Origin: Cenococcum geophilum 1.58 | Lineage: Eukaryota > Ascomycota > Dothideomycetes > Gloniales > Gloniaceae | Length of the DNA stretch: 64,000 nucleotides | Assembly: GCA_001692895.1 (NCBI GenBank) | Contig: KV748219.1 | Coordinates: forward strand, 124,001 to 188,000 | Reading direction: 5' to 3' | Shown: piece by piece, positions 10,734-22,960 of the stretch | Layout of the letters: each line of letters opens with the position of its first letter | How positions within the stretch are numbered: position 1 is the stretch's first letter | Translations under genes and position numbers: made by a program | Notes under the pieces: generated by a model | The model's database searches: none | What the model saw: the letters and a program-made list of their open reading frames with translations, nothing else | What the model was told of the DNA's origin: nothing

Positions 10734-12768
10734 ATGGCGACTTCACTTGAGTTGAGTATGACTCCCAGCGCAGCCCACATATACTCGACCACGAACCCAC
10801 AGTTCATCTCCTTTCCGAGCCGTCGAAGTGTGGTCCACAGCACTAAAGGAATTGTTTCCTCTACTCAACCACTTGCAACCCAGGCTGGACTTGAAATCTT
10901 GAGGAAAGGTGGAAATGCTGCAGTAAGAACTATAACCTCCTTTTGTTGGATATGTCGTTTGCACAGTTAAGATTTAGGAAATAGTTATTGGAGAAAAATC
11001 AATTACTAATCATTTGCCCAAAGGATGCTGCTGTAGCAGTCGCGGCAGGCCTAAACATGACCGAGCCAAGTTCAACAGGTATAGGTGGAGACATGTTTTG
11101 TCTCTTCTATGACTCTAAAACAAAAAAGGTTCACGCAATGAATGGCTCAGGGCGATCCGGTTCGCAAGTTACTTTGGAGCGCATCAGGAAAGACCTTGGC
11201 ATTCCCGACGGCAAATCTGCCAAGATTCCTATGGACAGTGTTCATGCTGTTACTGTGCCTGGCACCGCTGCTGGCTGGGTGGATTGCGTTGAAAAGTTTG
11301 GCAGCGGTAAGGTTTCAATGGAAGAAATCTTGGCCCCCGCTATTGAGCTTGGAGAAAAAGGGTTTCCTGTATCGGAATTTGCGGCCACTTTTGTAAGTAA
11401 AACGAACACTAAACCTGGGCAGATTTTTAATATGCCAGATTACAGTGGGCCGCTGGTGAGGAAGCTCTTCGGAAAGCATCCCCAAATGGTGCTGAGATGC
11501 TCAAGAAAGATCCCAATGCCCAAGACGGATGTCGTGCTCCTAAAGTAGGAGAGCTTATGAAGAATCCAACCCTCGCTAACACGTTCCGCCTCCTTGCCAA
11601 GCATGGCAAAAAAGGGTTTTATGAAGGAGTTGTAGCTGAAGCTCTGATTAAGGTAGTATCGGATCTTGGTGGACATCTAACGCTGGATGATCTCAAGCAT
11701 CACGCTGAATTTGGAAGTGAAGAAGTGGACGCTATATCATTGAAATTTTCAGGTCAGGGTGTAGGCCAGAGTCACGAGGGTGGTGTTGAAGTATGGGAAC
11801 ATCCACCGAACGGCCAGGGTATTGTAGCTTTAATGGCTCTAGGAATGCTGCAAGAGCTAGAAAAAACTGGAAAAATCGAGACATGGAGGGAGGCCGAGCA
11901 CAATTCTGCTGTGTAAGTTCTGAGTTGATACACAGATATTATCTTGCACAATAAGCTGACGTGGGATATCAGACACCTTCATGCGGTTATTGAAGTCCTC
12001 CGCATAGCCTTTGCCGACGCAAATTGGTGGGTTGCAGATCCCAATGTCTTCAAAGTGCCCACCACCGAACTTATATCAGCTCCCTACCTCGCCGAACGAG
12101 CCAAACTATTCGACCCATCTAAGGCTTCATCAATACCATCTCACGGTTCTCCAGCCCACTCTCACAGCGATACCGTCTATTTCTGCTGCTCAGACTCCTA
12201 CGGAAACGCTATCTCCTTCATCAACAGCATCTATGACGGCTTCGGCACTAGCATCATTCCCCGTGGCTGCGGCTTCACCCTCCAGAACCGCGGAGCAAAC
12301 TTCTCGCTTACCGCAGGCCATCCCAACGTGCTCGAACCCCGCAAGCGTCCGTACCATACCATTATTCCGGCTCTAATCACCAACGTAAAAGACCAAAGTC
12401 TGCACAGCGTCTACGGCGTCATGGGCGGATTCATGCAGCCACAGGGCCATGTGCAGGTATTTCTGAACCAGCTTGTCTTCAAGCTGAACCCGCAAGCCGC
12501 ACTAGATGCGCCGCGGGTGTGCATCGGAGGTGGTATGCCCAGTCGGGACGGAGAGATGGCCGACCGAACGGTATATCTCGAGGAAGGAATCAAGCCTAAA
12601 GTGGTTCAGGAGTTGAAGAGGATGGGCCACGATGTTCAGGTTATCAGTGGGTTTGGGCGGAGGATCTTTGGGCGTGGGCAGATTATCAGGTTGCATGTGG
12701 AGGATGGGATTAATGTGTGGAGTGCCGGAAGCGACTTGAGAGGGGATGGAGCTGCGGTGCCGGAATGA
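10734..12768 (+). CDS. Gamma-glutamyltransferase family enzyme (gamma-glutamyl transpeptidase)
   Basis: Hydrolyses or transfers the gamma-glutamyl group of glutathione and related compounds; an N-terminal nucleophile hydrolase that cuts itself into two subunits. Predicted 606 residues from exons 10734-10922, 11024-11392, 11446-11912 and 11973-12768, with phases agreeing. Intron donors are GTAAGA, GTAAGT and GTAAGT, and the first intron has an ATTACTAAT branch region. Family motifs in order: [80 protein letters not shown], then SDTVYF with the predicted nucleophile Thr409 after Asp408, [12 protein letters not shown] and [11 protein letters not shown]. No signal peptide or membrane anchor is visible, so this is the cytosolic YwrD-like type rather than the classical secreted enzyme. 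The ORF is undamaged. Confidence 0.93.
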
Positions 12769-14299
12769 AGTCTTTGCGGCCCAGTAACTGCTAATATGGT
12801 ATGTGGTTCAGTATGTATAATCTAAAGATATTTAGAGAGATATACGTATCCATTTTATCAAGTCGTTCAAGTGTGTGACCACTGTCGAAGAACCAGGGCG
12901 ATGGGAGCAAGTAGAAACTTCACGGGCAGCACACCATATCAACTGAAGGGATTGTCAAATAAGATAATGTTCAGGATACCCGGGATAAGTTTTTGCGTGT
13001 AATGAGGAAGACGAAACCCCTTTTAAGCTTTCCTCTAGTATAACTTAACCGTCTAAGAATCCTCTGGGCATAGCTATGGAGGCCTGATACCATCATTCAA
13101 GCATACGCTCACTTATGCTACATCTTTGACAGAATGTGGTTGTCCCTCTTCTGACTATGACATGGTAATTGTCTCGATGCCTTGTGTGAGTTTAGAAGTC
13201 AGGTAAGGCGCCAATTACTGGGATGCGATCGAATCTCTGTGGATTAGGCTATGGGTGCACCCAGCGGAATAACTATGTTCAGAGTCAACTATGTTTCTTC
13301 TTGGGCAATTATACTGTTGAAATAAATTTACGTACAATCGGAGCGAATCAACCTTGTCTCTACCACGGACTCAGCCCGGAATGTATACATGATCTGACAG
13401 TCCGCCGTGGTAGTGGGCAGAATTGGACGCTGTTGAGCGGAATCTGGGATAAAATTTCGTCAGATTAGAGGCTCTTGGTCTGGGGAGAGACCGAGGGTGT
13501 TGTGATCCTACGGAAATTTCCATTTCGCAGACTTCTGTGCTTCATGAATCTGTGGAGGCAGAACAATGAAGGCAAGCACGTGACGAGTAAGGTGATAAGG
13601 CCAATCATCGCCTCAGTAGATAATGGCATGATGGCTAGTATTGGCTGAAGCAGAGACAGTGAGGAACTACAATAGAGAATAGAGGTTGTTTTCCATAGTA
13701 AGATCTTGCAGTCTTGTACCGCTATATACTTGCCATTGCTGAGATTTTGGAATTTGCGGCTTAGACGGCATGGGAAGGGAAACCCCGTTAAGAGATGTTT
13801 CCACAGGATTCAGGACCTGCAAATCTGTCGTTGGGTTACGTTACGTCCAGTAGCCATTGATAGGGACAGCCTGGTAAGTAATGGTATGCTGCATAAAGAT
13901 TTAGGGAAATCAGCAATCGGTTCGCTTTGTGGCCTGGGATTCGCCAGTCTGGCGGAGGGAGCAGGATGGTTGTGGAGTCCGATCAGTGAGTGGCAGGAGG
14001 CTATGCTGAAACACGCAGCAAGATTTTGGCATGGTCGAATGCGCGGTAACAAAGAAGCCACCAAGATTTTGGATCCCTGCAAAACGCCAGTGCTCCCTTC
14101 TAATCCTTATAGGGTAACTTTCTAGTAAGGCTATTAGGATTTTTTGTTTTCTTAGTCTAGAAGTACTCTAGCTGAGAAAGCCTGGTTTATGTTTCGTTCC
14201 CGCACTGCAAGAATAGGCACAAGATTCTTTTCCACTTCAAATTCTCGTATTTACCGCTCTTTCTTCCAAAATCAGGATTTGAATTTAACTATCTTTGTC
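12769..14299. other. Long spacer without a supported gene
   Basis: It follows the gamma-glutamyltransferase stop. Frames at 13,223-13,468 and 13,706-14,125 (the latter opening only with a TTG) and their antisense shadows carry no motif I know and no intron pattern. Base composition is still near that of the genes on the left, so the spacer lies outside the transposon block. Confidence 0.5.
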
Positions 14300-14416
14300 A
14301 TGGCGTATGATTCATCTACGATGATCAGCGCTGAGGCTGGCTGGGAATTTCAAAAGGAAACAATCGAGCAATTGTACTTGTTTGAAGACAAGACCTCCGG
14401 CGGTGATACTACCTAG
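14300..14416 (+). pseudogene. Fragment of a Clr5-domain protein
   Basis: An ATG at 14300 opens a frame containing AGWEFQKETIEQLYLFEDKT, which looks like the start of the fungal Clr5 domain (W-E-x-x-K-x-x-I-x-x-L-Y-x-x-E). The frame then stops at 14416, well before the rest of the domain. The sequence after about 14,397 appears unrelated. I read this as a truncated relic. The match is short, so the call is tentative. Confidence 0.35.
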
Positions 14417-14656
14417 TAGCAGGCTCTTCAAGTACTCCGTATGTTCAATATTGGTACCCCCTAGTGATATGCAGTCAGCCACCTGGCGCCTTTTAAGAGG
14501 CGACTTTGGGGTGGTTATAGTTGGTATATTTAGTGTAGAGTCGCTCGACGCGTCGTCGTCGCCGCCAGAGTGAGTAAACCAATCAGAATCAAGCTTAGAA
14601 ATAGCAGAGGGGGATGTATTGTCGTCCTCAATTACGTTGGTAGGTGAGGGAGGCAT
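14400..14656 (-). pseudogene. Possible hAT transposase C-terminal fragment
   Basis: Minus-strand frame starting at an ATG at 14656 with an acidic Ser/Asp-rich part, then LGGTNIEHTEYLKSLLLG. The latter aligns with LRPGNIEKTECLKSWIRTG of the hAT relic at 15.6-17.7 kb, and the underlying DNA (about 14,427-14,457 against 15,719-15,749) also shows partial identity. It lacks the preceding dimerisation motif, so it is either an old diverged tail or a chance likeness. Confidence 0.3.
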
Positions 14657-14835
14657 GGCGTTGATCAAGGGTAGAGTGTACGGGGGGTAACAATCGTGAA
14701 AATTGGCGATGTTGTAGATCTAATTTGATGTTTGGTAATATGAAATTCGCACGTATTGTAAGGAGGCCCGAGAGTCATTTACTGATACATTTACCTCATT
14801 TTTGCCACCTCAACTTTAAAAATCTTCAATTGACA

Positions 14836-14943
14836 TAGGTGATAGGGTTATGACGGTCGCCATGGTTATGACGGTTCCTAACAAATTTCGTCTGTGCGCA
14901 GTTTTGATGTTCCAAACCGTCATAACTATGACGACCATCACCT
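14836..14943. repeat. Imperfect inverted repeat with duplicated GGTTATGACGGT
   Basis: GGTTATGACGGT occurs at 14846-14857 and again at 14864-14875. The opposite strand repeats the pattern at 14914-14943 (ACCGTCATAAC followed by TATGACGACCATCACC). The two arms face each other across about 36 bp and could fold into a hairpin. This could be the relic of a small foldback element or a cluster of binding sites. Confidence 0.55.
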
Positions 14944-15473
14944 GCGTTACTGATAAGAGCACTGGATGAGCCCATTCAAGGTTCAAAAAGAAACATCACG
15001 TAATGCTTTCTGGGCTCAGTCTTGAACAGTATATTCCAGGCAAACAATCTTGAGCGTTTAGTACTGAACGAATCTCATTATGATATTCATAGGACAAACT
15101 CCGCGAGTTCCAACTGGCGTTGAGGTTTGCACACCAGAAGCATCAGATTTGCGTATTTTCCAATTACACAATCTTCCTTATTTCAAGTTCGAGTTATTCC
15201 TCGATGGTTTGGGTATGACAATATGAATAAGACTTATAGACAGTCTCTGACCATCTCACAGTCAGCCCGCATCCACGACCAACACCTATCGGGATGCTTG
15301 GGGCTTCTCTTGACGAAGGTGGAATGTCTGATCAATTCTCGTTCGGGCCTAGGCTTTTAACGGATCCTCTACAAGCGATAATGAACGTGTTGAATGAAAC
15401 AAGTTCAGAAATTTTAGAGCTTATCCCAAAAAAGCTCAATAAGAATTCCGCAGGGAGCAGCCAGTGGTCTTAG
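14944..15473. other. Spacer before the transposon block
   Basis: A 48-codon ATG frame at 15,080-15,226 and a shadow at 15,127-15,360 show no recognisable domain. Nothing else is supported. Confidence 0.4.
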
Positions 15474-15570
15474 TAATGAATGCATGCATATTTTGGCCAA
15501 ATATTCATTTAATTCATAAGCGCGCCAAGAATATTCATCGTTTGAATGCATATATTGAATATAGCTCAGG
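15474..15570. repeat. AT-rich palindromic cluster next to the hAT relic
   Basis: Several near-palindromes lie together: ATGCATGCAT, ATATTTTGGCCAAATATT and AATGCATATATTGAATAT. They sit just beyond the 3' end of the hAT coding relic, where a terminal or subterminal repeat of that element would be expected. No matching end was found on the other side. Confidence 0.4.
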
Positions 15571-15605
15571 TAAGCTCTATCGCCAGTCTTGGTATAGTGT
15601 TATAA

Positions 15606-17690
15606 TCAATCGTCGCCGTCGCCGACGCCTTCCTGCACCCCTCCCTGATTCTCAGCCATAATATCTATACCCAATATAAGCTCCTTCCTCCATCCTGCCA
15701 CAAGCCCTGTTCTTATCCATGACTTTAAGCACTCCGTTTTCTCAATATTCCCTGGTCTAAGCCTCATTTGCTGCCAGGATATCGTCCGCCGAGCTCCTAA
15801 GAAAATATGTTCTGGTTCAGCCGACATAGGAGGTATAGAGAGAATATTAATTGCTATACGGTAGAGGCATAGGTAGCTGGCGCAATTGCTTGGAGTAAGC
15901 TATCAATTAAGAGCAGTTATGCCTGGAGGAAGGCTTATAGGGGAGGCGTTAATAAAGTAATCGAATTCGTCGTTGATTGCGTTAAGGACCGATTATTTTT
16001 TATTCCAAATATTATACGCGTTGGGTTCTTAAACGTGTTCAGAAGCTTTCTATATAGCTACCTCACCCTTATATATATCCTTGTATTAAGTTACCCAGAG
16101 CTTTTAAGCTGTATTAATTACTGGCTTCCTCTAGGAGACCTTCCAATTGCGAGTAATATAGTTCTTCCGCCAGTAAGGTACTAGTAGTAGAGCTACGCCG
16201 TAGGCGGTAACTTCGTCCGTCTTAAGGTAGTATTTATTAAAGGCGTGCTAACTAGTACATATACAGTCGTAGAGCTTTAGATTTGTGGCGTACTTTTTAA
16301 GAGACGTTTTAAAATATTTTACTATAAAGTCCATTATATATAAGACCTTATTAAGCGTTATATAATCACCTTCCGTCTCCTTTATAACGCGCTTAAAGGG
16401 CTATAGGAAATCTCTAATATTTTCTAAAGCCTTCTAGTTAGTAGCGTTAAGAATATCTTCCTTATTAAACTCGTCGATATACTCTTCCTAATATTTACCA
16501 ATTACCGCCCTTAATTCTAGAGCTACTAGTATCATCTTATACTACGAGTTCTAACGCGTCTTATTACCTATAGGGACTATTTATAGGGCAATAGCAATAA
16601 AGTGGTTATAGTGGGCGTTAGAGCTTTAAATATGCGTAATAACATTATGCACCTTTCCTAGAGGGCCAATTATTCGATAAGTATACTTACTAGCTTTCCC
16701 TTTCTTAAATCTTTAAGCTAGAAGTTCCTTAATTTGATCCTTATTAAGATCTAAGTCTTATTTAAGCTTTACGCGAGCCTCCTAGAAGGCGGCATTAACG
16801 GCTTCCTTATCCTTAGAGAAGAAGAAGGCCTGCGCGGCAATATTAAGTATATAGCCATAGCAGCGAATGCGGTATTACTTAGCGTTAAATTAAGCTTCTA
16901 TTTCCGCATCCTTAAGCTGTGTAGAGAGTCGTTTAAGAAGCTTATTGTTACTTCCGTAATTATCGCCGACACAATACCCAATCTTATTAAGTATTTGGTA
17001 GTCTTAGAGGACTTACCAAAGAACCTCTACCTACTCATCGCCTCTATGTCTGCTAGGTAGAAAAGGGAGAGCAAGTAAAGCTTTGTATAGTACGCCGGTA
17101 CTATTAACAAAGTGGGCGCAGATTGCGATAAAAGTCTTCTAATTTAGTAAGCTCTACGCGTTAAGCGAGAGGTATATAGGGGTAAGAGAGGTATAGAGCT
17201 TTTATTTTAGGATAGCTTTATCTAGTAGAAACGACTCCTTAATTAGCTTTAGTATAGTTGCGCTAGAGTCAACCAGAACTTTATTGCAGGTATAGTTTAC
17301 TACCAAAAGAAGCACTTAAAGCTCTGGCCAAGTTACTGCCTTATACAGTAGATTTTAAACGACGATTAACTGCGCTAAAGCCTCTCGAATAACCGGTTAA
17401 TTAATAAACTCCCTCAGTATATATTCCTTCTGCTCCTTAACCTTTTAAACTTGGGGTTTACCCTACTTTTAAAATAGGCCCTTAAGTCTCTACTTTATAA
17501 CTTTCTTAATTACCAAGTCCTGCTCCTTAACGGTAATACCGTGCTTTTTATATAGATGCGTACGAATATTAGTAATAATTACCTCTTGTTAAGATATATA
17601 CTTAGCACAGTACCAATATCGCCTGCCGTTCTTATTTTTAACTAGCTCGCCCTTATAAGGCTCCCGTGTATAAAACTAAGTATTTATTGA
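15606..17690 (-). pseudogene. hAT-family transposase, degraded by stop mutations
   Basis: Relic of a cut-and-paste DNA transposase of about 690 codons. From the N-terminus (near 17,690) there is a BED zinc finger: NGRRYWYCAKY, then THLYKKHGI (about 17,650-17,530). The middle carries YIDEFNKEDILNATN, ALENIRDFL, FKRVIKETEGDYITLNKVLY and DFIVKYF (about 16,490-16,270), typical of fungal hAT transposases. The C-terminus holds DEFDYFINASPI (near 15,960) and the dimerisation region NILSIPPMSAEPEHIFLGA, then ECLKSWIRTG, ending at the stop at 15606. Two adjacent Trp codons in the dimerisation region are now TGA and TAG, as expected for RIP. The last 74 codons from Met 15827 remain open. The element cannot be active. 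Terminal inverted repeats were not found with confidence. Confidence 0.85.
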
Positions 17691-17879
17691 CCCAAGGTAT
17701 AAGTGGTCTATATTTTTAGGTTAGGGGTTCTAAAATTTAAACCCCGCCAAGCTAGCTTCTAATTGGTTAGAAAGTAGACTTCTAATTAGTTAGAAAAAAA
17801 AGCGCGCGCGGTAAGTTACGGTAGAATTTACGTAACGAATATTAAAATATTATAAACATTAAAATATCTTAGCACGTTC

Positions 17880-20800
17880 CTTTTTATTAACCTCGATTAA
17901 TACTACTATATATACAGTAAATATAGCAGATCTTACTATAATTAAGTGTAGCAAGTGCTATATCCATAAGCCCCGCCTTAACTTTGTTAAAGACGGCCCT
18001 TTAAAAAAGCTTTTAAAGCTATATTAGTTATATTAGTTAAAGGCACGTCTTCCCTATATACTACTTCTACTTTTACTTACTTTTCTAGATCTCCAAATAT
18101 AATTTAAATAAGCGGAGAGCTCTTATAGAGTTAGGTTCTACTACTAAGAATCGTCCTATAAGGCGCTAGCGAACTGCTCCACCTAAAAATGATACTAAGA
18201 ACGCCTTCCTACCTCGTGGCTAGAATAGCCAAAATACCCCTAAAATAGCTCAACGGCGGAAGATAATTAGGGTAATATAATAGGAACACCGTATTCTTAA
18301 TTGGCGGGGTAAAGCTTACTTGCCTACTCCTCCGCTATATACCATAGATAAAGCTCCATACAGTAGAAGAGGCACTTTAGATAGCCTAAATACGTCCCTG
18401 CCGGAACTAGCTTCTATACCTACTCTACCGCTAATACCTACTCTACCACCAATACCTACTTTACTACTAATATTACCTTCCTTACGGCAAGCTCCCTTAT
18501 AGTAAGCTCCTTTGCAGTAAGCTCCCTTGTAGTAAGCTCCCTTGTAGCAAGCTCCCTTATGGCAAGCTCCCTTATAGCAAACTCCGGCTATAGCCATACC
18601 ACTACCCATTTTAGCTGTTAATTGGGAGCGAATTAAGAAGTTTAGGAGTATATTACAGGCTAAATGTATAGAGACGTACAGTCGTTATAAGGAGTAGTGG
18701 TTCTAAATAGGCCTAGCTACGGAGGGTAATAATATAGGTATATGTAAAGCCTATATTAAGGACGCTAATAGCCTTAAAGATCTAACCCTTTTTCCCCTAT
18801 TTGGTGATAGTAACGGGCTCAATCCGGGGCCTGTTTCTGGCTTCCTACCTATACTTACTGCGGTGGAGGAGCTTCTAATTACGCGTGTATACGTTTATCT
18901 GCAAGTCGTGCGTATACGCGGCCAGTAATATTACTATACTGGCTATATCTGCTGCTTTAGCCAAAACATACTAAAGACCTAAAGGTAGCTGCCATAGCTA
19001 CCTACTGAACTTAATATACTAGTCGTAAGGCCTACGGCAGTAGAGGGTGGCAAATACCTAAGTTAGTGGTTTACTAAGCGGTATACCGTAAGGCGCTCTA
19101 CTATAGCATAGTAGCTTTACTTTCTAAAGATTAATTATCCTAATTATTGCGACGTTGAAATATATAGCACCTGGCTTACTAGCTTACCTAAAAATGGCTC
19201 TATATTAGATTAGCTACCTTATATTAATAAGTTAGAGTCTAATTCTAGTGGCCCAACGGCTTACCCTACTGCTCCTATATAACGTCCTGCTGTTAATCCT
19301 CTACCTACCAAGCTTAGTAGTAATATACTGGATGGCGAATTTAATAATAATATACTAGATACTTTGGTTCCTAATCTAGTGCCTAACCTTAATAAATTGG
19401 AGCTTTTGGGTCGTAAGGTTTAATACTAATAAGACCTATAAGCGGGCCTAGAGGTTCCTACTATGCGATAAACACCTCTCTTTAAGCGATCAGCTAGTTT
19501 TATTATGCGTAGCGCCTTTCCTACTCTGTTTCCTTATGGCAAAGCCGATTTTAACATACCATAAAGCCGTACGGTTACCCTAGTTACGTACGCCAAGTAT
19601 ATGCTTAAGTATTAGGACGGTCAGTTTGGCCGCCACCCCTTATTTCGCTACTACGTGTTTAATTGGATTATAAGAGAGTAAGCCCTTAACGCCACCCGCT
19701 TCCTCTACAGCCGATTAAATAAAAATAGTCTATCTTTAGATAAGCTTAGTAATCTTATAAATAGCAATAGGGGTAGCTAGTTACTAAATAAGATTATATA
19801 GTATGCACGGAACCTTAAGGGCATTAGACCTTACTAGAGGCAGAAGAGAAATAAGCTTATAACTTATACTAAGAATATTAAGAGCGGGTCTCTATTCTTT
19901 ACACTTAGCGCTGCTAATCTATATTAGCATAATCTATACTCTTATATACCTCTATTTAACGAATATAAGGCTACTAATAAGGCTTAGCGCTACTAGATTA
20001 CTTCTTAGAATCTTAATAATAATCCGCATATTACTGCTTACTGGCTACATCGCCGCTTTAATTTATTTAGAAAGCACGTACTTATAGGCCTATTTAATAG
20101 CACTAACTTTTAGTCTTAATATAAGTGGTAGGTATAAGGTAGCGGCTATATATATAGCTTCTTATAGAGTTTAACAGCCCCAAAGCTAGATCCGTTAGCT
20201 ATTAAATTAAGAGCGGCTTTTGCTAAATACTAGGCTACTTTTATATCCGTAATTAATCCTAATTAATTTAGGCCTTCTAATTTCTAATATCCTTCTGCTC
20301 TTAGCTATAAAGAATAGCTTAATACTAGTGAGCTTCTTACTGCCTACCTTAATCGATTTTATCGGCACCGTAATTACACCGAATCTTACTGCTTAAGATT
20401 AAAGAAAGGCTCTACTGGAGTAAAGGAGTGCCGCTTCTATTTTCCACGGTCTCTCTATAATAAGGCCGCTGTATTAAAGGATTAAAATCCATATCACTAG
20501 ACGTTCTGTTTGTAGCGTAATAATAAGCTTTTTAATGGTTATAATGTAGCTATAATATTAGCGTAGATGGCGAATATTAATACGTTACCCGCTATAAGCG
20601 TATTAGTAATAGTTAACTATATAGGCAAGGAAGAGAAGAAGTCGACTTCCTACTAGGAGTTACTTTAATTAGTATAGCCGTACGCCAATAGCCTTTATAC
20701 CTTTAGTTTGGTTATAGCTAGGTTTATAAATAAGCTTATTACTAAACGCGATTAGTTAGCGTAGGAGGTATACTATTTACTTCTTAATATTCCCCTTTAT

Positions 20801-22960
20801 AAAGGCTCTAGAAATATAATAACTTTAGACTACTACTAGGAGGACAATTAAAGCGTTATGTATAAGCTTAATAATGGGCAACTAAGAGGGTGCGGACTGT
20901 CTAACTATAAGAAATATAAGCGCCGCCTAGATGGGGTAGAGGACGTTACTTTCCTTAATTTTCTACTCTATTTTAATTACTCTACTTATAAGCGTCGGCT
21001 AAGAGCAAGGCCTTAAGTTATATCGTACTTTCCGTAATATAACGGCGATCGTTTTTATCTGTAGTATCCTAAGTTCTGCTATATAAAGCTTATTCTTTAT
21101 CACCCGTAGAGGGAGTATAAGGAAGTGGCTACTTATACTAATAAATTCGGGGCCCCTAATTATATGGCTTCCTATTAGGCTTATATTAACTCTTATTAGC
21201 ACCCGCCTAACTACTTCTGTAATTAGAAACTAGAGGAAGGTTATAAAACTACTAATAATATTAATAAGTTTAAGGGTGATTTCGCAGACGACTTAGAGCT
21301 ATACTAGTCCTTTAAGGCCCTATATGCCCGCGTTTAAAATACTAACGGAGGTAAAATTAAGGATCCTAATAGGCTTGGTAATAGGGAGCTTAATTATAAC
21401 TACGACTGGAGTACGTATTAGGGTACATACCCGCAGCTTAATAAGAGGACTTATTGGTAGGAAGTATAGCTATAGCCTTTACTATAAAGCCGCCTATTCT
21501 AAACAGCAACTCTATCCTCCTTATAACTAGGTTAGCGTTATATCTATAATGTCGTAGTTAATTACTATAGGTAGATCTAAGTAGGCCTTGGCCCCCCCCT
21601 ACTACGGATTAATGTTAATAGAGAGATAGGAACCGGTAAATTGTATCTTATTGCTGTCCTCTCTACTACGCTCTATAATATAGCAAGGGCTAATAATAAG
21701 CCGTCGCCATTAGCTTAAGCTGCCCCTACTAGGGTAGCTGCCTTTAGTATTAACGGCAGAACTATATACGATCTATTAAGGTTGCCGGTAAATCATTTAT
21801 TTAAGAAATTACCTACTGCTAGTTTTACGCCTCTATAATAAGCTTTTAAGAATATTTACTATCTTATCCTTAACGAGAAATCTATAATTAGGTAAGTACA
21901 TCTAGCCTAGATTAATTACCGCCTCCGTTAAATTTACCCTACGCGTAATAATAACTACTTTAGAGGCTTAAATATCTTACTAATAGGCGATTTCTATTAG
22001 CTTCCCCCTATAGGTTAGGCGGCCTTATATAGTAATCTACCCGCTAGGCCGTTAGAGCTTGCTAGCTATAAAAAGGGAGCCTATAAGGCGATTAACCGAA
22101 CAGCTATCCTAGATTAAGTTATACAGTAGGGCGGTAATAACGCTAAGAGCTTTATATTTAGGACCGCCCTTACGAAGCTACGTAGTAATTCTATAAGTAA
22201 TTTAACCTAAAAGTTTCTTTTAACTAGGTATAAGCAGGGCCTATCTACTAATAAGGTTGCGGGCTTTAATAATATAATTTGGCTATATAGCACACGCGCT
22301 GCTATAGGTAAGTATAACGCTATTTAGCTTTACGACCTTTTATAGCCAGTAGTGGCTATTAAGTTAGTTAACACTGGTGTAGGTGTGCGGAAAGTTACTC
22401 TTAATTAGTGCGATACTATAGAGAATTTAGCCCTATATATTGGCGCGAAAGTAATGCTAATATAAAATATCTAGGTTAAACTAGGCTTAGTAAACAGTAC
22501 TACTAGTACAGTTAAAGATATTATATGGAAGGGACACGCGGATATTAAAAAGGATTAGCCTTAGTTACTACTAATTACGGTAGATAGGTATAACGGACCT
22601 TCCCTATTTACTTAGTAGGATAGTAAGAAAGTCGTCCCTATATTTTCCGTACTTTATAAGTAGGAGGGTATAAGAGGCTCTTACTTACGGCGTTAATTTC
22701 TAATTACTCTAGCTTTTACTCTTATTGTATATAAAAGCTAGGGCCTAACACTTAACTAGGTAGTTCTAGATATTAAGGAAAAGAATAAGATAGCTAGGCT
22801 AACCTATATAGTAATCTTACGAGTTAAGAAGCTTTTAGGGCTTATATTTAAACGTAGGTTTAATATAGAATGATTTTAGTTATCTATAAGTAAGACTAAA
22901 GAGGTATAATAAAAAGATTTTGTATAGAGGTAGTAGTAACTACTTATAAACGACTTTTCC
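17880..22960 (+). mobile_element. Autonomous-type Helitron relic (Rep/helicase protein)
   Basis: Rolling-circle transposon relic of about 5 kb with one long plus-strand coding track interrupted by many stops. In order: a Cys-rich start KCSKCYIHKPRLNFVKDG (about 17,950), low-complexity repeats (18.4-18.6 kb), a DUF6570-like part with ITRVYVYLQVVRIRGQ (about 18,880), the Helitron helicase-like domain (FNWIIRE near 19,660; NPHITAYWLHRRFNLF near 20,020), and a Pif1-like helicase. The helicase shows a mutated P-loop IGTGKLYLI (21,625), YLILNEKSII (21,855) and LNILLIGDFY (21,965), then the C-terminal SVGARVML-like GAKVMLI (22,445). The Walker Gly-rich loop is damaged. The exact 5' TC and 3' hairpin-CTRR ends could not be fixed, so the limits are those of the coding track. 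Confidence 0.82.
18489..18593 (+). repeat. Seven copies of a 15-bp tandem repeat inside the Helitron
   Basis: Unit AAGCTCCCTTATAGT with variants (TTGCAGT, TTGTAGC, TTATGGC). It is a multiple of three and in frame with the Helitron protein, encoding a five-residue SSLxx repeat. A second short repeat near 18,413-18,475 (about 18 bp, around ATACCTACTCTACC) precedes it. Confidence 0.8.

Noticed and set aside
13706-14125. 139-codon plus-strand frame
   Set aside because: Starts at TTG and shows no domain or splice structure.
18316-18609. 97-codon minus-strand frame with KGAY-type repeats
   Set aside because: It is the antisense reading of the 15-bp tandem repeat inside the Helitron.
20999-21530. 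Two short open frames within the Helitron
   Set aside because: They are out of phase with the Helitron protein, whose own track reads through both places with RIP-type stops.
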